The position numbers were made by a program, and so were the translations under genes. From the NCBI GenBank assembly GCA_007258455.2, contig VDFB02000002.1, positions 725,283 to 789,282 of the forward strand: 64,000 nt of DNA. Reading direction: 5' to 3'. Shown here one piece after another: positions 11,270-22,644 of this stretch. The notes below the pieces were generated by a model that was not told the origin of the DNA, did no database searches, and saw only the letters and a program-made list of their open reading frames with translations. The DNA comes from Sequoia sempervirens (Eukaryota > Streptophyta > Pinopsida > Cupressales > Cupressaceae). Position 1 is the stretch's first letter, and the number at the start of each line of letters is the position of its first letter.

Positions 11270-12412
11270 CAGGAATTCTTTTAAAAATATTATGATGGTT
11301 TCCTACTCCATTTTTTAGATAAGCCACATGTGGAAAGAGTTTTAAATGAATTCCATAGCATTGTTGAGGGTGGAAACTTCTTTGCTGAAACTACTACTTT
11401 GAAGATAATACGAGAAGGATATTATTGGCCTTCCATATTTTCTATGGTGCACCATATGGTGTGAAAATGTATTTATTAGCTAATATTTTGTTCGCAAGCA
11501 AAAGAACTCCACAATTCCATTGAGCCTGATTGTGACTGAGGAACCCTTTGCACAATGGGCTTTGATTTTTTTTGGGATGATAAAATCCTATCTCCTGCAC
11601 TAGTCATAAGTGGATATTTATAACAACCTATTATTTCACAAGTTGGATGGAGGTCGTTGCTCTAAAAAATGTTACATAAATTGAAAATTGAAAATTTCTT
11701 GAGGAGCTAGTGGCAAGGTTTGGTTCACTGAAAACTAGCATATCTAATAATGCACTAGATTTTGTAGGATTTGGGATGTTATAATATGCTCTCAAGCATG
11801 GGGTCTACCTCAAAAATTCATCAAATTATTACCCACAAGGAAATGGGTGAGCATAGTAAACCAAGAAGAACCTGATTAGGTTAATTAAGCGCATCAGGTC
11901 AAAACACCAAAAAGAATGGCATAAAAACCTATGAGCTACTCTATGGGTTGACAGAATTATTCCCAAAAAAATCTTGAAGGCCACTCCATATGAATTAGTG
12001 TATGGAAAGGAGGTGTTTTTACCTATTTGTAAATAAATTTCAACATTGTAGCTATTAAAGGCCTTGGAAATCATAGAAAGTAGCATAATGGAAGTGAGAT
12101 TGGTAGAACTCCTGAGTCTTGAGAAAAAAAGGGAAAACATGTATGATTCCATGATCAAGTGCTACTAGGTATTCAAATGATGGTTTGATTGAAAGGCCTC
12201 CAATCCATATTTCTAGGAGGGAAGCTTAGTGCTAAAGTATGATGAGCACACTACAAAAATAAGACGACATGCAAAATTTAAAGCACTATGGAAGGGTCCC
12301 TTCTGCATTTACACGTGCACAAAAAAAAACATGTATGAGCTAGAAGAAATGGATGGAAATGTTCTAGATATACCAATAAATGGTATTCATATAAATTTGT
12401 TTTATTGAAATA
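11270..12412 (+). pseudogene. E2 integrase remnant
   Basis: Readable landmarks are EFHSIVEGGNFFAETTTLKI and EGYYWPSIF near 11350-11440 (zinc-binding N-terminal part), FTSWMEVVALKNVT near 11636 (core, after the first Asp), NALDFV then NSSNYYPQGNG near 11815, KHQKEWHKNL near 11900, ATPYELVYGKEVFLP near 11980, and the C-terminal KALWKGPFCIY and PINGIHINLFY near 12285-12400. The catalytic acids are only partly recognisable. It ends with the usual '.G.HLK.YY' type tail. Confidence 0.75.
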
Positions 12413-12595
12413 TATGCAAGTTCTTTTAAAATTTTCATAGTTATGTACCATATGTAAGTTTTTTGTAAAATATGATATTTTTGTGAATAAGCCATAAGAA
12501 TAGCACAAGAATAAATACAAAGGTGATATGTCATATTCATTGAAATATTTACACTATAATATGAGCCTGAAGCTTCAAGAGAAGCTTGAAGTCTT
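12413..12595. other. E2 non-coding spacer after pol
   Basis: AT-rich sequence without coding signal, between the end of the integrase and the end of the antisense ORF. Confidence 0.5.
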
Positions 12596-13275
12596 TTCAC
12601 ACAAACCCAAAAAGAGTTACACTGCAAAAGGAAAAAAAGGGAGGTGACATGCAAAAATAGTGAATTTGAAGCCTCCATCCATCACTAGTAGTAAAAAATG
12701 TTGCTTCGTCAAGTTTTTCTTCAAATAGGGGGTAGAGGAGGTTAACACACAACACACACAAGCTTGGCATGACACTGATCTCAGTCCTTGTTACCACGGC
12801 TATATACTAGAAATTCAAATTGATTTTTCCAGTCAAGCCCAAGAATGTGCTCCATGCAATACTCCATTAACAAGGATGCCATGGGTTAGGATAGCAAGTG
12901 ATTCCTTTCAAGGTCCATGGTGTGAAAGTCAATGAGAAGGGATAACCAGGGAACCTCCTCCCCATAATCAACATGACTGCAAAGGTCCATGGCTCTTGGA
13001 GTGCCGACACTAGGTATAGCCACTTGCACAATCTAACCAAGCCTATCCAAATATGTAGAATCAAACATGGCATGGAACAATTTGATTATCCAGGGCTTGG
13101 AAATGTTGAAATAAAGAAGGGAGTCCACTAAACAGGAAACAAGGTTGGAGTTGCACCATTGTTGGTTTTCATCTTTCATGTAATCTTTTTTGAGCACCGA
13201 TTTGAACACCATAATGATGAGGTGGTCATTCTTCTTTACCAAACACTTAATTCTATCACTACTAACCTCACCCAC
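12596..13275 (-). pseudogene. E2 antisense ORF remnant
   Basis: On the minus strand two open stretches join across a frameshift near 13035: PWIIKLFHAMFDSTYLDRLG continues as RLCKWLYLVSA, and GEEVPWLSLLIDFHTMDLE continues in another frame toward 12870, then EEKLDEATFF near 12710. The protein-like composition continuing over several frames suggests a real former coding region. Some Tat-lineage elements such as maize Grande carry antisense ORFs between pol and the 3' LTR, and this fits that place. I do not recognise a domain. Confidence 0.4.
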
Positions 13276-13439
13276 AAAGGAATATTGCGGCCTTCATGGT
13301 AAGAGCCAAAAAAGGATACCTATGCTAGACATCATAGAGGAAAACAAGCTAAGGTTAGCAGAATGGAGGATAAAGTGGGGAAAGTTGACTAACTTTAGAG
13401 CTAATTCAAGTGAATTTTTCACTAAGATGGCATAGCTAT

Positions 13440-14020
13440 TTATAGAAAACGTGCACCGGTGAGCTCAATGAATGGAAAACTCATCTTCTGCTAGACAACA
13501 ACAAATAAAATATCAAAGAAACTAGAGGATGATAGATGAATTGTATGGAAGATTTGGAACCAATCCTTGAGAAATAAATTTGAGCATTGGGAATAAATGC
13601 TTTTGTATACCAATTGTTGTGATGTGTCCATTGCCATCATCAATGCCGGCTTGCTTGCTTAAAGAAATTGATCAACATGCTAAGATTTGACAAATCAAAC
13701 ATGCACATCTTTTTAGAGTACCTTGTATTGCTTAAAGCACATTTATTATTGCTAAAAGTATGCTAAGCACTACTTTTAAATTCAGGTATTCTTATTTTCT
13801 GGCACATTTGATCTTTCATCAAAACTCTAAGTTGTTAGAAAGGTATTTGTGACTATTTAAGTATGATGTATAGGGGTCATACAAGCCAATTTTGATCTAG
13901 AACCATGTGCTTTCCAAGACATGGGATTATTATTGGTTTTTGGATTACTTCCTAATTCTAGTGCTCGTTGATTTTTCTCCATGCCCTTCAAGCCATTTTT
14001 CCCCTAAAGTCTTATAATAG
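13440..14020. other. Non-coding interval in E2
   Basis: No supported ORF. AT-rich sequence with T-rich runs and a 'tttcccctaaagtcttataatag' stretch just before the next ORF. Confidence 0.4.
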
Positions 14021-14392
14021 ATGAAAAAGCCACAAACCCTAGTGGATTATTTTTTGGGAGCTAATATTACCTTTATCGAATTCCATGGTTTTGTTGAGGA
14101 GCCTTTTAGGGTCCTTAAATTTGTAACAAATAGGGTTTTCACTTTGGAGGCATGTTGTCAGGTAACTCTTACTGACAAATCCTCTGGCATTGAAAATTAT
14201 AAGACAATACTTCACCTAATTCTCCTCACCATTGCCAATAGTCAGGTAATACTTGTGAAAAGAAAGGAGTTGGAGGTGCTTACTAATAAATTGGCATGCT
14301 TGGGATTAGTCCTCATTTGTGATGCATGTAGCTACAACACAATAAGGCACCTCCTAACTATAAGAAATGAGAGGGGGGAATATTTTGAATAA
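14021..14392 (+). pseudogene. Unknown ORF start of the E2 downstream block
   Basis: A 123-codon open frame begins MKKPQTLVDYFLGANITF, with a plausible ATG after a non-coding leader, and ends at a TAA. The sequence continues after the stop with protein-like text in shifted frames (FDRPPCFNF near 14450). It has hydrophobic/beta-type composition with no catalytic motif I recognise. It heads a plus-strand series that continues to 17126, so it may be the N-terminal part of one large decayed protein. The layout (globular start, basic linker, coiled coil) is like the LTR ORF of GX, but I see no sequence similarity. Confidence 0.35.
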
Positions 14393-14649
14393 AAAATGAA
14401 CCCGACTAAGGAGGATATGGAGTTTTAAACTGATTTATCCTTCATACCATTCGACCGGCCACCATGTTTTAACTTTTATGTCAAGACAATGGAGTACTGG
14501 TAGAACATCTGGATAGGAAAGTCCCTAAACATGCAACTAAAGTGCATGGGATGGTTAGAAAGAGAGAAAGTGTATTTTTGGAAGTGTTGATAGGAAATTA
14601 AATGCTACATGATGAGAAGTTCGACAAAATCTATGACAAGGAGGTTGAA

Positions 14650-15000
14650 AGAGATGATAGTAATCCTGAGTTTGATTAAGAGATTGAATCAAAGGAGCTT
14701 CCACTCTACATGTCCCAACCTCAAGAGCCCAAAACAAGAAAAGGGAAAGGCAAGGGGTTGATATAGAAGGGTTCACATATCACATCTTCCACCAACACCC
14801 AAGGGAAAGGAAAAAGGACCTTACGGTCCCCAAAGAGGTCTATTGTTGTTGTAGAAGCCCAAGTTTTAGTGGGATCAGCTGCTAAGGGATCTAAATCTGC
14901 TAATTGTATCCATACAAAGAGGGGACAAGTCTAGGACCTCGGTGGACCAAGTGCATGAAGCAAAGGAGAGGAAGAGGTGGAGTCTACTCCATCAAGATAT
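14650..15000 (+). pseudogene. Basic low-complexity linker of the E2 downstream ORF
   Basis: The frame reads QPQEPKTRKGKGKGL, then STNTQGKGKRTLRSPKRS and VEAQVLVGSAAKGSKS, a Lys/Gly/Ser/Pro-rich chain with a few stops. Such basic linkers commonly join domains in retroelement accessory proteins. It lies between the ORF at 14021 and the coiled coil. Confidence 0.35.
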
Positions 15001-15576
15001 TTGGCTTTAGTATCCTAGGTAAGCTTTTCTCTCGCTCTTCTTTCTACCTTTGCATCTTTAGTTGTTCCTCCACCCCCATTTGTTGAAAAGAGTTCTTTGT
15101 CTATGGATTTTTATCTCCTCATTCTAAACAAACCCTTGGAAATATTCAATAATTAACTCCATGAAGAAACCATGTGTACCGAGTGAACATCATCTCAGTT
15201 ATCCACAATTAATTCCTTAATCACCCTATGAAGGGCCCCCATTGAAAATACTAAAGCATCCATGTTTCCAGTTTCACAAAGCCCATTTTCTTCAAGGAAA
15301 ATGTTTGTCTTTTTGCTCACCTCCCCTTTCACTTCAATGGGTGTTCTACCCTCTTAGTCCACATATGGCATCCCACCCTTTTCCATGATATTTCTTCCCT
15401 TTGCCTCTCCACAATCTCATATATTCAAGGCTTCTCTTTCTGTCACCCTTTCCATTCTCCCTCCAAATGATTCTATTATTGCACAAAGTATTGACACACC
15501 ACACAGTCTTTGAAGCCACTTGGATGCAATGAAGTAGGCTTGACAAGCTAGAAAATAGAAACTATAAATAAAATCC
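15001..15576. other. Interval with no supported gene
   Basis: Rich in C/T tracts, with only a short minus-strand ORF that looks like a shadow. It may be decayed coding linker; nothing firm is visible. Confidence 0.35.
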
Positions 15577-16440
15577 ATGATGAAACCAACTGCTCAAAAT
15601 ATTGAAGCATGTTCTAATGAGGAGCAAAATTTCCTATTGATTGCTACCATGAATCTTGTACCAACCAAGCAAAAAGGAGAAACACAGTTGGATGATTACT
15701 ACCTTAGAGTTGAAGGCCTTGATTTAAGTGAGACTCTCCTGTTCAACAAAGTGGTTCTAGTTAAAGCAACTGATAAGGTGGTTTACACTAACAATGAGAA
15801 GTTGGACAAAAATTTAAAGAAGCACAAGGCAGAGTTTGAAAATGTAAAAGAAATAATGGATATGCTAGAAGTAGAAATCAATGGAAAGGATGTGGAAATA
15901 GCTTGCCTAAGATAGTTATAAAATCAATAGGGGGAAGTGACTAAGTTGTTCAAAGAGGCCCAAAGTGAGCAAGATTGGCTTCATGTTGAGATAGAGAAAT
16001 TGAAGGTTGAGGTTGTTGTCGAACTTGAGACAAATTTAGAATATCAATGCAAAAAGAAGAAGATGGAAAAAGATATGACCAAAGTAAATGGTTTATGTGA
16101 TGCGCTACAAAAGGAGGTTCGGATGCTAGATTAGAAAAATTACTAAATGGAGAAAGAATTGGGTAGTATCTGATCTCAAGCCTCTGATGATCTTTAGAAG
16201 GAGTAGGAAAAAATAGAAAGGGAAAAATAATAGAAGCAGGAGATCGAGTCTATTTTGTGTACTCACAATGAAGAGATTGGGAAGTTGAGCTCTAAGCTTA
16301 TGAATTCCCTCAAGGAGAAGAGCTAATTGGAGGATAACATAAAAGCAAGAGAGTCTCAATTCGATTAGGAATTGGCTATAGTACAAGGATTTGGGATCCT
16401 CTTGATATTGAAAGGACTGATATCCATGCATTAGGAGAGA
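15577..16440 (+). pseudogene. Coiled-coil segment of the E2 downstream ORF
   Basis: Two open stretches (15577-15915 and 15937-16134) separated by a few stops read as one chain: DDYYLRVEGLDLSETLLFNK, then LDKNLKKHKAEFENVKEIMD, then EIEKLKVEVVVELETNLEYQ. The last three are Lys/Glu-rich with Leu/Val/Ile at heptad-like spacing, the signature of a long coiled coil. After 16134 the same composition continues with stops (KEELGSI..., EKSSLEDNIKARES). No enzyme motif. Coiled-coil regions at the same relative place occur in the GX LTR ORF. Confidence 0.4.
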
Positions 16441-16699
16441 ATCATAGTTGTAGTTGTTGCCCTAAAGCTAGTCTTGCAGTTTTTGAGGGATGCTTGAGAA
16501 TTTAACAAGGTTTGCCTGATAGTTGACAGAATTCTTCATATTTATGCTCCCTAGGCTACGAAATTAGAGAGCTTGATCTCCAAGTTATGTATAGCCACCA
16601 AAGAAGCTTAAGGAGACACCAAAATTCTTGACCAAAGGACAACCTCAAGGAAAACAAGTGAATTCATCAAATACCACAAAGTCGCATTGAAAGCAAATA

Positions 16700-17126
16700 T
16701 TTATAGGAATTTTTGAATAGGAAGGTCAATGAGATCAAGGAGTTTAATATTATACCTGAATTTGGATTACCCACTCTTTCCTCACCAGATGGGGGAGTGC
16801 TATCAATTGAGTATATCATGGATGTAATCAGACTCAAAATATATAATTCCATAATAATCCTAGGTCTAATCCCATCACCCATTATTGAGGAAATTGAGAG
16901 GGAAATTCTTCCCCTTTCTCAGCTTGATTACCACATTGGAGTTGTTTCATCAAGGTGGGGAGGGGTTTATTTTAAAGAAGTGCTCAGTTTTGATCAAGCA
17001 TATGAGATTCTATGCACCCTCATCTGGCCTATTTATTTGGATTTTGAAGTCCAACACTCTGCCTTCCTCAAACTCCATGAATTACCAAAGCTCTACATTA
17101 GTGCCTTTGTAAGTGAAGGCTTGTGA
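16700..17126 (+). pseudogene. C-terminal open segment of the E2 downstream block
   Basis: A 137-codon open frame reads EFNIIPEFGLPTLSSPDGG, then IEEIEREILPLSQLD, and ends EGL. It follows the coiled-coil segment on the same strand and probably belongs to the same decayed protein or an adjacent one. No family is recognised. Confidence 0.35.
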
Positions 17127-17130
17127 GTCA

Positions 17131-18440
17131 CCAAAACTATAAAGAAATTTTTCCTTTAATCTTCTTTTTATTTTTCAGCCCTTACTCTTGTCTACTTCGA
17201 GATGAATCCATGCCTAAAGGATGAAGGTTGTTCCCACATAAAGGTGCTCAATACACCACATGGTTGCTACACAACTTTATTTACATATCATTTCCTTTTG
17301 AATGAGAGTTGGGGTATGTGTGAACTTGGCAATGACTTTCTTTAGGGCTACTCTCCCAAATTTGAGATTACCCACTCACTTGGCATGTCATCTATGTATG
17401 TTGGGAAGTTTTTATTTTTATCCAAGTGATTTCTTCAAGAAGATTTTGTCAAGAACATGTAGGCATCTTACTTTTGGAGTAGAACTTTCGAGTCAGCATC
17501 ATCAACCACTATAGTTGATCAATCATATTTTTTCTAGGCTATGTTAAAATCCAATTGTTTTCTGATAACTATCTTCACTAAAATATCTAAAGCCATTAAA
17601 TGAAGTAGTTGAGACTTAATGAGTGAAGATTTTCATGATTTAATCAATATCTAAAATTGTATTGTGACCTATTAGGATTAGGCATTTGGCAGCTTGTTCT
17701 TCTAGAATATTTATGGCGGTGTTCTCTTCCTTTGGTTATACATAGGGGTTGGGAGCATAAGTTAAAAAAAGAAAAATTGCTTAGAAAATATTTTTGAAGG
17801 ATATAGATCTATTAGGGAGTTTCTATCTTTTTAGAAGTAGAAAGTTTTTATAGAAGTTTGATCTATTTGGGAGAAATCTTTGAAATTGTGCATGCTATGG
17901 CCTTTTTCATGTTTCTTTTTTTATATTTTTTTCATGTTAAAAAAATTGTGTTAAGTTTTCTTTAGTAGTTTGGATAACTAATTTTCATGTTGTTAAGCTT
18001 CTATGCTGAATTCTAGCTTTCAAAAATTGGATTATGTCTATTGAACTTTACTATTTTTTTTAGAAAGTTTGTCATTTTCCATATTATGTTGTGAAGGAAG
18101 AAGGATTTTGTAAGTTTCTACATATTTTTGTTAATATTTAGAGTTTTCTTATATCTTGTTCAACCTTAATGGGTGCTTCCAATGGGGAGATTTGAAAGAC
18201 TGCATCATGCTTTCTCTAGCCTATGTTGCTCATTCTCTTCCCAACAATGAATGGTTTGTGGCATTCTATGTCTATCATATCAATTATAAGGAATAGTTAA
18301 GGTTTGAAATGTTGTAAAATCTTTGGCGCATCACCATTTTTATGTTTTTTTCTCATTTATTTCTACCTTTTCCCCCAAACACAAAGAAGATTTAGCTTTC
18401 TATAAAAATCTCAAAGGCCATTCAGTGAGGAAAAATTTTG
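17131..18440. other. Long non-coding interval
   Basis: About 1.3 kb of T-rich sequence with no supported ORF or RNA gene. It may hold the lost 3' part of E2, but no partner repeat is in the window. I see nothing definite in it. Confidence 0.4.
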
Positions 18441-18450
18441 TCCCCACTCA

Positions 18451-19320
18451 CTAAATTTCCCATAAGGCTATCAGAGAGGCATAAATTTTATGATCAAAAT
18501 TATTCAACTTCTCTTCAAACTTTAATACAAATTGGTATGCTTCTTCAATAGATTCCATCTTCACCAAGCTCAACTCTTCTTGAATGTTTTCTCTCAACCC
18601 ATTGATATACCTGACAACCCTCTCTTTGCTTGCTTCACTATGACCTTTCCTAATTACCATCTTGTAGAATTCTTCAGTATAATCCTTCACGAATCCTTCC
18701 TTTTGTCTTAGGTTCTGTAATCCTTTCAAAAAGTCAAGTTTATAACTTGTTGGTATGAATCAATTGATTCTTCAACTTTGTCACCATTTTATCCCATTTG
18801 ATGATTCTTTCTTTGCCTCTTTTGTTTCTATCCAACTAAACTTCTTTCCACCATGACCTTTCAACATTTTTTTTGAAAATATAACTCTTTCTAGATCTTC
18901 AATTTCTTCATATTCAAAGTATTCTTCTATTTCATTGATCCACTCAATCAATTCTTTAGGATTCAAATTTCCCACATAATTTTGAATTTCAACTCTAGAT
19001 CACTTACCAATTTTTGAAATCACCTTCAACATCTTTACTTGATTTAAATCTTCTTCTTCATCATCTAGTTTTTCTATAATTTGATTCACATGTTCTACTT
19101 CATCATCACTTTCATCATTCTTCCTAGGGTGTAGGCCTCACCTTTGATCTTTGTCAATTGCATCTAACCTAACTCGCATATCATAGTTCATTTCCAATAT
19201 TTCATCCATTCTTCTAGCAACATTCACCATAGTAGGTGCTCTCCTTGGTGGCATGTCTCCTCACGAATCTGATGCAGCTACCTCAATTTGATGATCTGGA
19301 TATAAGGGTTTCAAATGCCT
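18451..19320 (-). pseudogene. gag: C2: minus-strand chromovirus gag remnant
   Basis: Reading right to left: MPPRRAPTMVNVARRMDEI near 19250, an acidic linker with DDEEEDLN, then GNLNPKELIEWINEIEEYFE (18960) and QNLRQKEGFVKDYTEEFYKM with GLRENIQEELSLVK (18720-18560). This matches the Gag capsid of plant chromoviruses of the Reina type, with 'F.G.L.P..L.DW....E..F' and 'L..L.Q....V..Y...F..L'. No pol follows to the left, so the element is truncated. The LTR and a primer site lie at its 5' side (19401-20182). Confidence 0.8.
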
Positions 19321-19400
19321 CACAATTAGTGATTAGTTGAAAATGAATGTAGTTTCCCTTAGGTCAGTGATTTTTTCACCTCTAGGAATTCCTCCAGGAA

Positions 19401-19426
19401 TCAAAACTTTCTCTGAGACCACTTGG
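19401..19426 (-). other. C2 primer-binding-like site
   Basis: On the minus strand the sequence next to the putative LTR reads TGGTCTCAGAGAAAG, close to TGGTATCAGAGC, the usual site for initiator methionine tRNA. It is five bases from the LTR edge. Confidence 0.5.
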
Positions 19427-20182
19427 TGTAGTCATGGTCGGAGAGTTCTTGAAGGAACAGTCTGGATTGTGCATCAATGAATTAACATAGCAGAAAAAAA
19501 CATAGAAAATATATATGCAAACATGAATCTTCATTACTATAGAATTCTTCCATGCAAAATTGGCCACAAGGGTGAATATCTAGGGCTCACAAGCCTTTCC
19601 TTTAAGTCTTACAAACATACACTAGCCAAATAGGCCTTATTGCATGCACTCGAAGGGTTATTGTGAAAATGTATTGATCTCAATATAAATCTATTGAATG
19701 GTGATTCCTAAATGATTACAATGCTTATAATACTTCTCAAGCTCCCATATAGGTTTGTGTCAGTCATAAGGGTTGATTAACCTAATGAGTTATTTGTATG
19801 AATGTCAACCTCATGATATGAATAATTTAGTTCCACACAAAATGAATTAACTTGTGAATCTTCATGATAGGTCCCAATGAACCAAATATTCTTGTATGAT
19901 GTCTCATTAATTTTTGAATGATATAGAATAGGTTTGCACCATGAAACTAGACAAATTTGGCCCCCAAATGCTCTAACTGGTAACATAGTGAAATTTTGAG
20001 AGTGATAACTTCTAGTAGACACATGCAAATGATCTAAAACTTGGATATGTAGTAGATGTCAATGTGTAGATGCTATATCCTACTCGGCAAGTTGTGAAAC
20101 AATGATGTAGTAAAATAAAAAATGAACTAATGAATGCAAGATAAGAAAAGAACATTTTTGGTTGATGTAGGGTTACTTTACA
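19427..20182 (-). repeat. C2 putative 5' LTR
   Basis: The segment starts (plus strand) TGTAGTCATGG next to the primer site of C2 and may end at TTTACA near 20182, where C1 coding sequence begins. The ends are a possible TG...CA pair. No second copy is in the window, so the outer limit is a guess. It holds no coding signal. Confidence 0.35.
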
Positions 20183-20184
20183 TC

Positions 20185-21509
20185 CAAGAATGCTCTTGCA
20201 TCACCAATAGAAATGGGTAAGTAATCTATACAAGCTTATGATTTTGACATAGTGTATGTGAAAGGAAATAAACATGTAGTTGTTGATGCTCTTTCTATAT
20301 TACCTTCTCTATGTTCCTCTTTCCACTAGTTTTTTCTAATTGGAAGGCTTTTGTTTTGGGTAAATATGCTAAAAACACACTTCCTACTAACCTTCTTGAA
20401 GAAGTGGTAAAATATGATAGATACACAGTGGTAGATGGTCTCATTGTATATGATATCAAAGTATTCTTGGTTATTGAATCTAAAATGAAGGAAAATACCT
20501 CAAGAGAGACTCATGAAACTCCTTTAGTAGGAAACTTAGGTACTACAAGAAATATAGAAAAATTAGGAAAAATTATTCTTATGGAAGGGTTTGAAGAATA
20601 TAAGGGAATACACTACATGTCAACAAAATAAAGGAGAACATTTTTTTCCACTAGCGTTGTGTCAACTAGTACCAATTCCAAATCAGAAGTGCCAAAGTAT
20701 ATCCATGTAATTCATTGATATCCTCCTTAAGGTATATGATATATATTAAATTTATGCTATTGATAGGATAAATAAGTATGCACATTTCTTTTCCATCCTA
20801 CTAGATTTTAAAAATTCTCAAGAGGCAGATTTATTCTTTTAAAAAGTGTTAAGATTGCAATATTGTGATTGGTAGGGATAGTAGATTCATTAGTTACTTT
20901 AGACATGATTTATTTCACTTGAAAGGTATAGTTATCACTCCTAGTAGTGGCTAGATCTACCAAAAACAAATGGACAAACATAAATAGTGAATAAATGGAT
21001 TGTAGGGTACTTGAGGAACTATGTTTCACATCAACAATCAACATGGGTTAAGTGATTGTATTCGATAGATTAATTTTATAATAAATCTTACCATATGTCC
21101 ATTGTTGGATCGGTTAATCAAATCCAATAAATTTTAAGATCACTCAATCATCATCTAAAAAAAGACTAAAATCAATAAAAAATTTATGCAACCATATCCA
21201 TATAGAGAGACATTTTAATGTTGGGGACATGGTTTATTTAATATTTCAATCTTATAGGAATTCATCCATCAAAATAAGAGGGGCTAAACAGATCAACCCA
21301 GATTATATAAGCCTTATAGGATTTTTAGGAGAATAAGTGAAGTAACTTATGAGTTGGAGCTTCTAGAGAATAACAAGATCAATAATATCTTCCATATCTC
21401 ATATTTAGAAAGTGCACTTGGTCAAAATATTATGCCTTTATTGGACCTACGACCATTAGATGATGAGGGGAAGTTAATTTTGATACCTAAAGAGGTGATA
21501 GATAGTAGG
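20185..21509 (+). pseudogene. C1: chromovirus pol fragment (RNase H end, integrase)
   Basis: The left part of a Ty3 chromovirus pol. It opens with KWVS and YDFDIVYVKGNKHVVVDALS (end of RNase H), runs through NIEKLGKIILMEGFEEYKG (20550) and QNKGEHFFSTS-type text (integrase zinc region), GRDSRFISYFRHDLFHLKGI (20870, integrase core), and ISEVTYELELLENN with HISYLESALGQN (21335-21420, C-terminal domain). The frame then runs DDEGKLILIPKEVIDSR and is cut at 21509 by G1. The same protein resumes at 61941. Upstream pol and gag are missing; the break adjoins the C2 LTR. Many stops are present. Confidence 0.85.
21505..21509. repeat. Target-site duplication of G1, left copy (GTAGG)
   Basis: GTAGG lies directly before the TGTAGTGTAG start of the G1 5' LTR. 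The identical GTAGG follows the 3' LTR at 61941-61945. Confidence 0.85.
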
Positions 21510-21789
21510 TGTAGTGTAGAAAAATGAATCCCTTTACATTCTCACACTTTTTTGGGCCCTTGTGAACTAAATGGACATAATTATGCCTTATTTAGAGTGT
21601 TGTAAAGTGTTTTCTTACTCTTTCACACTAATCTAGGGTTTTATTAATTAGTTGGGATTCTTTATGCTATAATTGGCCTTATTTTGCATCCACAAGCCTT
21701 AATTAATGCACCTTTCCGAGGATAATCCTAACATTTACCAATATCCAATCATAATTCATGTTTTTCTTGATTGTATGGCCTAGATTTAG

Positions 21790-21950
21790 TGATCTGGGAC
21801 TCATACACCACCTTGGGCATGTGTCCCACCTAGGCTTCGAGGCCTTAATATGGATTTCACATTAAACTAAGGATTTCTTGAAATTTGTGTCCCAAGCTTA
21901 GCCTAATGGGACTCATATACCCCAACTAGCATATGATTTCCCTTAGCTTA
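21790..21950. repeat. Stem-loop motif pair in the G1 5' LTR
   Basis: Two inverted pairs built on GGACTCATACGCC are present in decayed form: 'gggactcatacaccaccttgggcatgtgtccc' type near 21800 and a second near 21908-21945. The 3' LTR keeps them better (see 60480-60630 and 61404-61428). Confidence 0.5.
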
Positions 21951-22047
21951 TAAAAAAATTAAATTTAAATTCTTAGCAAGATTTTATTCTCCTAGATCTG
22001 ATGTTGGCTTGTAGTGTTGTAATTTCAAGAAATTTTGCATAAACAAG

Positions 22048-22055
22048 TATAAATA
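22048..22055 (+). promoter_or_regulatory. TATA box of the G1 5' LTR
   Basis: TATAAATA within 'caagtataaatacaagg', conserved at the same place in the 3' LTR (60735-60742). Confidence 0.55.
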
Positions 22056-22644
22056 CAAGGTTATTTCACTCATTTTCACCTAATACTTTCATGAGATCAT
22101 TCCTTATAACAAATTGGAGTTCACAAGAGAATACAAGAGTTTACAAGAGCATTCAAGAGCCTTCAAGAGTTGATTATCAAGCATTTTGGACAATTAGTCA
22201 AGTATCAAGTATCATGTCAAAGTCATCATGCATCATGTTTATTTTTGAGATAACATTTGTGATGTAGGGTTTGATGATTCAAGAAAGCATTTAAATCAAC
22301 ATCCATATCATTCAAGCAAGTACCAAGATCTACATCCATTGTAGCTATTACTTAAAAGATTGCAATCTTTTGTTCCTAGGGTTTGGTGAGTTGCAACATT
22401 GCATATTTATTCATTCATATTCCTCCATTTCATTTGATTTAATTTCAAGGTTTGACTACCAAAATGAGGTTTTACCAAGGAAAACCCATATCCACTAACA
22501 AAACAACAATTTTCCCTCTCTTTAGTGTGTGATTTGTAGATCTAGATTGGAGATACATTGAGGGGAAAGATTGGAAAGAACTTGTAAAGTTTTCCAAGTT
22601 GTCAACGTTTCCACCTTGTTTACAAGATCACTAAAAGGCACCTA

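Larger units (their letters stand above)
6751..17130 (+). mobile_element. E2: decayed Tat-like Ty3 element (boundaries uncertain)
   Basis: After the N1 right LTR a different element begins inside its gag region, so N1 must have inserted into it; the 5' LTR of E2 lies left of the window. Domain order is gag, protease, extra RNase H, RT, RNase H, integrase, an antisense ORF, then a plus-strand ORF block with a coiled coil. The coding part to 12412 is well supported. The 3' limit, and whether 13.6-17.1 kb is 3' internal region, LTR or a separate insertion, is not resolved because no partner repeat is in the window. Stops are frequent, often at former Gln or Trp codons. Confidence 0.65.

Noticed and set aside
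14021..17126. Calling the ORF block a cellular plant gene
   Set aside because: There are no introns with recognisable borders, many stops, and its place downstream of an element's pol fits a retroelement ORF better.
18451..21509. Treating C2 gag and C1 pol as one element
   Set aside because: They are on opposite strands and separated by a putative LTR and primer site that belong to the minus-strand element.
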